Positions 58,901 to 64,000 of a stretch of 64,000 bases of DNA are shown piece after piece. Position 1 is the first letter of the stretch. Each line of letters opens with the position of its first letter. The translations under genes and the position numbers were made by a program. The notes under the pieces are model-generated. The model worked only from the letters and a program-made list of their open reading frames with translations. It made no database searches and was not told where the DNA came from. Source of the stretch: Elymus sibiricus (lineage: Eukaryota > Streptophyta > Magnoliopsida > Poales > Poaceae); the NCBI GenBank assembly GCA_039707655.1, contig CM077666.1, positions 302,152,166 through 302,216,165 on the forward strand, in the 5' to 3' direction.

Positions 58901-61000
58901 GGTGGTGACTTAGGATGCTATGTACATTGCAGTATGTGCATTTTTCAATACTTACTGGTTTAGTAGGTCTCGTCCGGTCATGCTCAGGAAGTAGCTTCCA
59001 TCTTCATTTTCTGATAGCATGGACATAATTGTTGTATGTTTGACATCATGGTACTGCAAGAGCTTTACGTACTCCAAAATAGTGGGGTCATAATTCTTGT
59101 GTGAGTGCAAGAATACCGGCATGTCAGCAGTTTGGATGAGGTGGTGATTATGATTGTATTCAATGTCCACCACCACACATGTTTTATCCTCTTGCATCTT
59201 CACCCTCATCCTTGCATTGCAGCCTGTCCTCTGTGATGTTTTGTTTCGCTTCCTGTCAGCTTCTGAAACAGTAGGATTGTGTTTCCCTTGGAACGCGCAA
59301 ACAAAGTACTTGTGATTATCATTTCCCCCCGTCTTCCTGATGCCAAAACCAGCGTGCCTGGCGTATCGATTGTAAAATTCCCAGGCTTTGTCTACATTCT
59401 TGAATGGCATCTTTAGTCTTGGTATTAGATAATCTGGGAGATCCGGCATCTGCAGAAAAAGAAAAAAAAATCAAACGGTGCGTTAAAATGCAGTTTATAA
59501 ATATGTTATCCTGGTGGTGCAGAAAAATGGCAGACCAGAACAGATGCATATATAAGTACTTAAATTTTGTTCACTTACGTGTGTGTATGATCGCAACTCC
59601 ATCGGAGTCTGCTGCTGGCCCTTTGGGATGGGGCAGGGTGGAGTTACCATAGCAGGGTGCAGGAGTGGATCACGAGGAGGTAGGAGGGTTGAAGATGGCC
59701 TCTCTCTTGTTTGTGTCCTTTTGGCTTGTGGTGGTTGTGGAGGTATGGCAATCCTGGTTTTTGTTTGGTCTTTTGTTCTGTGAAGCAATCAATCAACATC
59801 ATGTCTCGTACAATCATGAATTGTAGCAGCAGCATCAGCATCCCTCGACGGTAGTGTGCAGAGCACTTTCCTCCGTGAGTGTGTTACTGTTGGAATTGTC
59901 CTGGCATCTGGTTTACTTGCTGCTCTTTCACATTGACGAGCCACACCAGGATAACCTCGATAGTTATACGCAGAACCTGAGCTAACACCCTCCTCCATCG
60001 GTGTGCTTGGAAGTCTGTCGGTGGATACAAAGAATCCACGGGGGATTTCCGGCGTCACCCAATTAGGTGGAGGCGCAAAATGGTGCGGATCAGGGTGTGA
60101 CCTAGCATCTTGGAAGTTTGCTAGGTTTTCGGGTGTCACCCAATTTTGGTGTGGAGCAGATTGGGAATGCTGATGGTGTGTTTGAGGTGTGACCCATTCA
60201 GGGGGCGGTGCAACGCGTACAGGCTTAGGGTTGTATACTTGCTGCTGGGAAGTTCTAACCTTCTTTCTGCGTCTCTCATCCTGCTGGCATGAAAAAAAAT
60301 GTGTTAGCACAAGTCACATCTGCCTATACTGGTGTAGCTGAACTAAGCATTCTTCACAGTCTGAACTTCCCATAAAAGTGTTGTTATAATAAAAAATATT
60401 GCAAGGGAAAGAGTCACAGCTTTTCTGTAGATGAACTGAGCATTCTTCACAGTCTGAACTTCTGGTTTGCAAAGGGGGAAGGTTAAATGATATTTGAACA
60501 AGAGTCACAGCTATACTCCTGTCTATAGTTAAACCTGACCTTCATGTGATTGCATGGTTGAACTTACAACTGCATAACCACCTGAACTGCTTGTTTCATA
60601 TCTGCAGTTCAGTTTTATGGTGTTTTCACATGTTTGTTTTGTTTTCCTTTTTTGCACACAATCAGATACATACCAACCTGAACTTTGGCTCATTTACTAG
60701 TTGAACTTCACATGGTGTTTCCCCTCCCACATTTATTATTATTTTACATATGTAGGCAGGCATATATTTTTATTTTGCAGCCTGGACTGAGGCTCACACA
60801 CTAGCAGAACTTCACATGGCGGAAAGAAAATAACAGAAAAACAACAGCAGGAAGTTCAACCATACCTTGGCTAGAAGTTCGGCCAGCCTTTTTCCAGCAG
60901 TAGATAGGCCACCTTGAGAGCAATGCGCTGGAGAGTTTTGAGAGGAATCCCATGGCTTGCAGATGGCGCGAAGTTCATCTGCTTGCAGCAAGACGTTCAT
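55949..61000 (-). pseudogene. FAR1/MuDR-type MULE transposase gene
   Basis: Seven exons: 60,866-61,000; 59,579-60,283; 58,956-59,449; 58,474-58,856; 57,528-57,985; 57,142-57,416; 55,949-57,027. Domains in order: three WVTP-containing Pro-rich repeats; a FAR1 DNA-binding domain (exon 3, AWEFYNRYARHAGFGIRK and CNARMRV); a MULE DDE catalytic domain (exons 4-5, VTFDTTYKTN, then DQCPSMAKAI, then FEAAWAEL); a SWIM zinc motif (CECKLWTHTG-LFCLH, across the last intron); two C-terminal zinc knuckles (CSVCKLVAGHNKLTC and a second); an acidic tail ending PRRSAR. It would cut and rejoin the element ends in the nucleus. Six in-frame stops (59,789; 57,717; 57,663; 57,576; 56,312; 56,213) and an exon 5/6 phase error show that it is dead. 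Confidence 0.85.
58010..58400. repeat. Intronic array with GTTGAACTTCTGTG / CTTGAACTTCACA pairs (about 90 bp)
   Basis: Intron 4 of the transposase gene is made of four diverged units, each with two motif copies and a TCTAATCATGTCACATATA phrase. The motif runs on the plus strand, so it is antisense to this gene. Confidence 0.85.
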
Positions 61001-61540
61001 GTACAGTATGGTTGAAGGAGTATGCAGGAAGAGGCAGGAAGTTCAGGTACCTATGGCCATGCTAGATCAGAAGGCTCCGCCGCTGACATGCGGCCAACCT
61101 TGCTCCCTTGGCCATGCCGTTCGCCGTACCTGGCGCCTTCGCCGTCGTTAGCTTTGCTGAGCCATAGGTAGGAGGTCAGGAGGGAAGGAGGAGGCCTCCG
61201 GCCGTCCATGGCGCCCGCAGAAACTCCGGCGGCTTCACCGCCTCCAGCCGCCGCGGGCTCCCTCGCGCCGGCGTCCGCCGTTGCTCGCTCGTCCGCGCCA
61301 TCTGTCGGAGGTGGCCACGGTGGGAGGGGGCGACGGTGGGGATCCGGTGGGTGGAGGGGAGGGGAGGGGAGATTCCGGCAGCGGACGGGGTCGGATCCGG
61401 CAGCGGAGGTGGGGTAGGATCCGTCGGTGGAGGGGGGAAGGATTGTGGGACGAGGTGGAAACGGGATCGGGTGCCCTGAATTTTTGGGACCTGGTCTGGC
61501 ACCTGGTCGGCCCGAAGTTCGGGAGGATCTGTGTCGGGCC

Positions 61541-61550
61541 CTATATAGGG
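61541..61550 (-). promoter_or_regulatory. TATA box of the transposase gene
   Basis: CCCTATATAG (plus CTATATAGGG) lies about 45 bp inside the right end, and a GC-rich leader (61,000-61,510) follows on the minus strand before the first ATG at 61,000. Position and composition suggest the core promoter; no transcript evidence is available. Confidence 0.5.
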
Positions 61551-61596
61551 TGGCTGGGATCAGAATAACTATTCTAATCCTGGGATTAGAATAGTG
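61550..61596 (-). repeat. Right terminal inverted repeat with hairpin
   Basis: A perfect 12-bp stem around a CTGG loop (61,568-61,579 with 61,584-61,595). Its core ATTCTAATC/GATTAGAAT differs from the left hairpin by a compensated pair. Confidence 0.8.
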
Positions 61597-61599
61597 CTA

Positions 61600-61660
<61 letters not shown>
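61600..61660. repeat. (TC)n(TA)n microsatellite at the right flank
   Basis: CTCTCTCT changes to TATATA within about 60 bp, directly outside the right terminal repeat. Confidence 0.9.
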
Positions 61661-61662
<2 letters not shown>

Positions 61663-62059
61663 TTTTTAGAATAAAATGCTCAGATTTTTTTTGAGACATA
61701 TAAAATGCTCAAATAGGCTGACGGCTCTTGACTTTGGGCCACAGGCCGATGGGCATGCATGTTTGGGGCCCATGTGTTCTAAGTCAGCACATTTCAACCC
61801 ATAAATATTGCATCCGATAGGGACGGCGCTGGTTTTAGATGCTGTCGCAAGGAGAAGACAGAAAATTGAATAAAGCACGACAACTGTTAGACTGAAATCG
61901 AACGACAGTTCCTAACCAGCAATCAGAGTTGCAATTCTTTCAGGATGTCCAACGTGATATACGCTAGTACTACTTATACACACAAGACACTTGTTTCACC
62001 ATGGCATATATTACATCAAAAGCTCTCGGAGGATAGATCAGTTCGGCAGTTGCGTGCTG
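61661..62059. other. 3' flank of the second B3 gene
   Basis: No gene or recognised repeat. It is moderately AT-rich and includes the presumed 3' untranslated region of the B3 gene on the minus strand. Confidence 0.4.
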
Positions 62060-64000
62060 CTACTGAAGAATTTCAAAGTTGATTAGGACCAGATCTCCTT
62101 GCAGAGAAACTTCAATTCTGACATCATCCCCAACCGCAAGATTTGATTGAGTTTTGAACCTTGACCATCCTTTAGCATCAATCATCATGAGAACATCCTT
62201 TCTACTTACGGTATATTGCGCAGGTTCATTCACACCAAGGCTGTGCATGGTAAGAGAAACTTGGCCACGGTCGCCTGGATTATTGAACGACTCCCTCATT
62301 GCTCTAGGAATTTTCTGTTTGCAAACAAGAGGACATACGCAAATAGTTAGATCAACACGGTGAATCATGTGAAACAACATGGAAAGACAAAAGAACGAAG
62401 CACTTGGGCTGCCAGTGCTTACCAAAGAGGTGGAGATGTCGGTTTTTGTAAGGACTTTGGAATATGCAGTGCGAACTGCCACCCAGTCTATTGCTGGTGC
62501 AAGTGCAGGTTCAAGTGTTGGTGCAGGTGCCGGAGCCGTTGCCGGTGCCTGTGGCGGTGAGACTGGTAGTGCCACTGCTAATGCCGGAGACGGTGATCCT
62601 TCTGGAGCTGGTGCCAGTGTCAGTGCCGGATCCTCTGGTACATCAGCCTGATCCGCTGACGCGGTCGGTGCCCAATCCTCTACTGAATCAGACTGAGATG
62701 CTGCCACTGTCAGTGCTAGAGCCAGTGCCGGTGCCGGTGCTCGATCCGCTACGGCTGCTAATATAGGAGGTGGTACTGATGTGCGAGATAGCAGCGCTCG
62801 TCTCTGGTCTGCTTTGATTTCAGACTGCAGATTTGTAACTTTGCTACGCATCCTTCTTAAGCGAGAGTGCACATGAGCAATTCGAACTTCCTCCGGCTCC
62901 GTGACCCGGATCTAGTCCTTTTCTTTCCTTCTTTTAAAGGAGACAAGAACTAATTCTGGCTTGTTTGTTAAAGTAAACTACAGTTGATAAGAGGGCTTCA
63001 GATTGTACTCAGACAACAGACGGATCTAATTGTGTCCACTAATATAAGTGATGGATAGTGCCTTAATTATTGACACATCATAAGAAGTGAAACCTGCTAA
63101 AATAACCATCATAGAGCAAACCAAACGGTTTATTCTGTAACGAATGTGACATGGCAAAACCTGCATCGTAAAATTGCAGCAAAAGTAAAAAAAACATGAC
63201 AGTTAATCAATGAGATTTACTTTATGTGACACGACTTAATCCTTACCAGGAAATCACTATCTTCAAGTTCTAAATTGAAGGTTGTTCGTCCAATAACGGG
63301 TGGCATGCAGGACCCCTCCTTACTCCCACAAGCAGGATAGTCCAAAGGTCGTGACAACTCGTATGGAGCGAACATCCGCGGGAATGGAAATCCTGGTGGG
63401 TGCGATAAACCCTGCAATGCATACATATATTGGAGTGTAACCATAACTGATGTATACTCCCGCCATCCACAAAAATAAGATGATCTGGATATTTCAAAAT
63501 ATACGGACTGAATTGAGTGGACAAACACACCAAAACGTGTCTAACTCTATATACATCTGATTCAGAAAAAATGTAAACATCTTATGTCTTTGAACAGAGG
63601 GAGTACTGTACTAGCATGAAAAAACACAGATATCAAACAAGCGAAATTGGTATTATAAGTTCACCATTTCTAAAACATTAACATAGAGTGTTCTCAGGAT
63701 TCGCCACAAAACAAAAGCGGCAGTACTAACCCATACAGGGTTCACACACACAAATCAAGTACTAAACAATATTACTTACTACACACAAGCCAAGTTGCAC
63801 TAATTAAACTCTGCAGACTATTTCTTGCCATCGACCTACGGGATGTGCCCCACATAACTGACCAGGCCATGGACATTGTGAGAGATGTATATCGGCACCG
63901 TCGCCATCCCGTCAACCTTCGAGAACCTAACAGTGTGGTCTTTCCACTCATAAACATGCCGATGAAGACAGGCCGCGTCAGATTTGTTGGGAAGCTTTAC
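62060..64000 (-). CDS. B3-domain transcription factor gene, 5' part beyond the window
   Basis: Minus-strand exons: 62,060-62,314; 62,423-62,911; 63,247-63,411; and an upstream exon from about 63,850 to beyond 64,000 whose donor is uncertain. The first three join in frame (85, 163 and 55 codons). The C-terminal B3 domain runs from YSKVLTKTDI through SRKDVLMMIDAKGWSRFKTQ to the last residues. Before it come a basic coil-like helix (RLRRMRSKVTNLQSEIKADQ) and an Ala/Pro-rich low-complexity linker. B3 proteins are nuclear DNA-binding regulators; the target is unknown. No stop or frameshift is seen in the part present. It has the same strand as the B3 gene at 18-19.5 kb. Confidence 0.7.
63458..63603. 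mobile_element. Stowaway MITE in an intron of the second B3 gene
   Basis: CTCCCGCCATCCACAAAAAT and, reversed, CTCCCTCTGTTCAAAGACAT form the terminal inverted repeats, with a TA duplication on both sides (63,456-63,457 and 63,604-63,605). The 146-bp length and ends fit Tc1/mariner Stowaway elements. Confidence 0.85.

Larger units (their letters stand above)
19980..61596. mobile_element. Giant MULE-like DNA transposon carrying ULP protease and FAR1-type transposase genes
   Basis: The terminal repeats begin CACTATTCTGATC (left) and, reversed, CACTATTCTAATC (right); about 45 bp align with a few mismatches. Inside are two convergent genes: a multi-exon plus-strand C48 protease gene and a minus-strand FAR1/MuDR-type transposase. 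Removing the three nested insertions leaves about 19.5 kb of native element. Non-coding parts hold about sixty copies of GAACTTC. MULEs with ULP genes are known as Kaonashi (KI-MULEs); assignment to that group is inference from gene content. CACTA-like end letters conflict with the MULE transposase, so the superfamily is judged from the protein. The element lies between two same-strand B3 genes. Confidence 0.75.

Noticed and set aside
61176..61502. 108-codon proline-rich frame upstream of the transposase
   Set aside because: It lies in the GC-rich leader between the TATA box and the first spliced ATG, and shows only compositional bias.
19980..61596. Helitron, suggested by the end hairpins
   Set aside because: Hairpins are at both ends in inverted orientation, there is no CTRR end or Rep/helicase gene, and a MULE transposase is present.

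Overview
This is nuclear DNA of a Triticeae grass (wheat or Aegilops type). The evidence is a BARE-1/WIS/Angela-type Copia element with an intact polyprotein, Stowaway MITEs, a CACTA end beginning CACTACAA with wheat-type subterminal repeats, a retrotransposon with 4.6-kb LTRs, and spliced plant genes. There is no prokaryotic gene organisation, rRNA or CRISPR. Host genes are few and most of the window is nested mobile DNA. All splice sites were read by eye from GT/AG context and frame continuity.

Left part (1-13.8 kb): a degenerate tandemly duplicated locus. The same 3'-end module (near 110 and 10,385), promoter module (684, 2,112, 11,064) and leader exon (2,356 and 12,490) recur. An LTR-like block, microsatellites and a 445-bp tandem duplication lie between the copies. 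The last copy has a small open exon (13,382-13,645) and is cut by a one-ended CACTA element (13,764 to about 17,900).

18.1-19.5 kb: a minus-strand gene with two B3 DNA-binding domains, five coding exons and one single-base frameshift in a T run. Its upstream region carries an inverted copy of the same promoter module. A second B3 gene, open in the part seen and truncated by the window edge, lies at 62.06-64.0 kb on the same strand.

Between the two B3 genes (19,980-61,596) lies one very large DNA transposon. Its ends are inverted repeats that each fold into a terminal hairpin. It carries two convergent genes. The plus-strand gene has 18 coding exons and encodes a protein with a plant ULP-type N-terminal region and two successive C48 (Ulp1-like) protease domains, each with a visible His/Asp/Gln/Cys set. 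The minus-strand gene encodes a FAR1/MuDR-type (MULE) transposase with FAR1 DNA-binding, DDE, SWIM and two zinc-knuckle regions. The architecture fits the ULP-carrying MULEs described as Kaonashi (KI-MULEs). The tandem proteases, the covarying hairpin ends and about sixty dispersed copies of a GAACTTC motif in all non-coding parts are not explained by that description.

Both genes are dead. The protease gene is split by a hAT element (24,372-25,538), a very young intact Copia element (26,033-35,066) and a non-autonomous large-LTR element (37,169-49,021), and also has two nonsense codons and two frameshifts. The transposase has six in-frame TGA/TAG codons. With the three insertions (each with an exact target-site duplication) and the two one-base frame changes discounted, the protease exons sum to exactly 1,728 codons.
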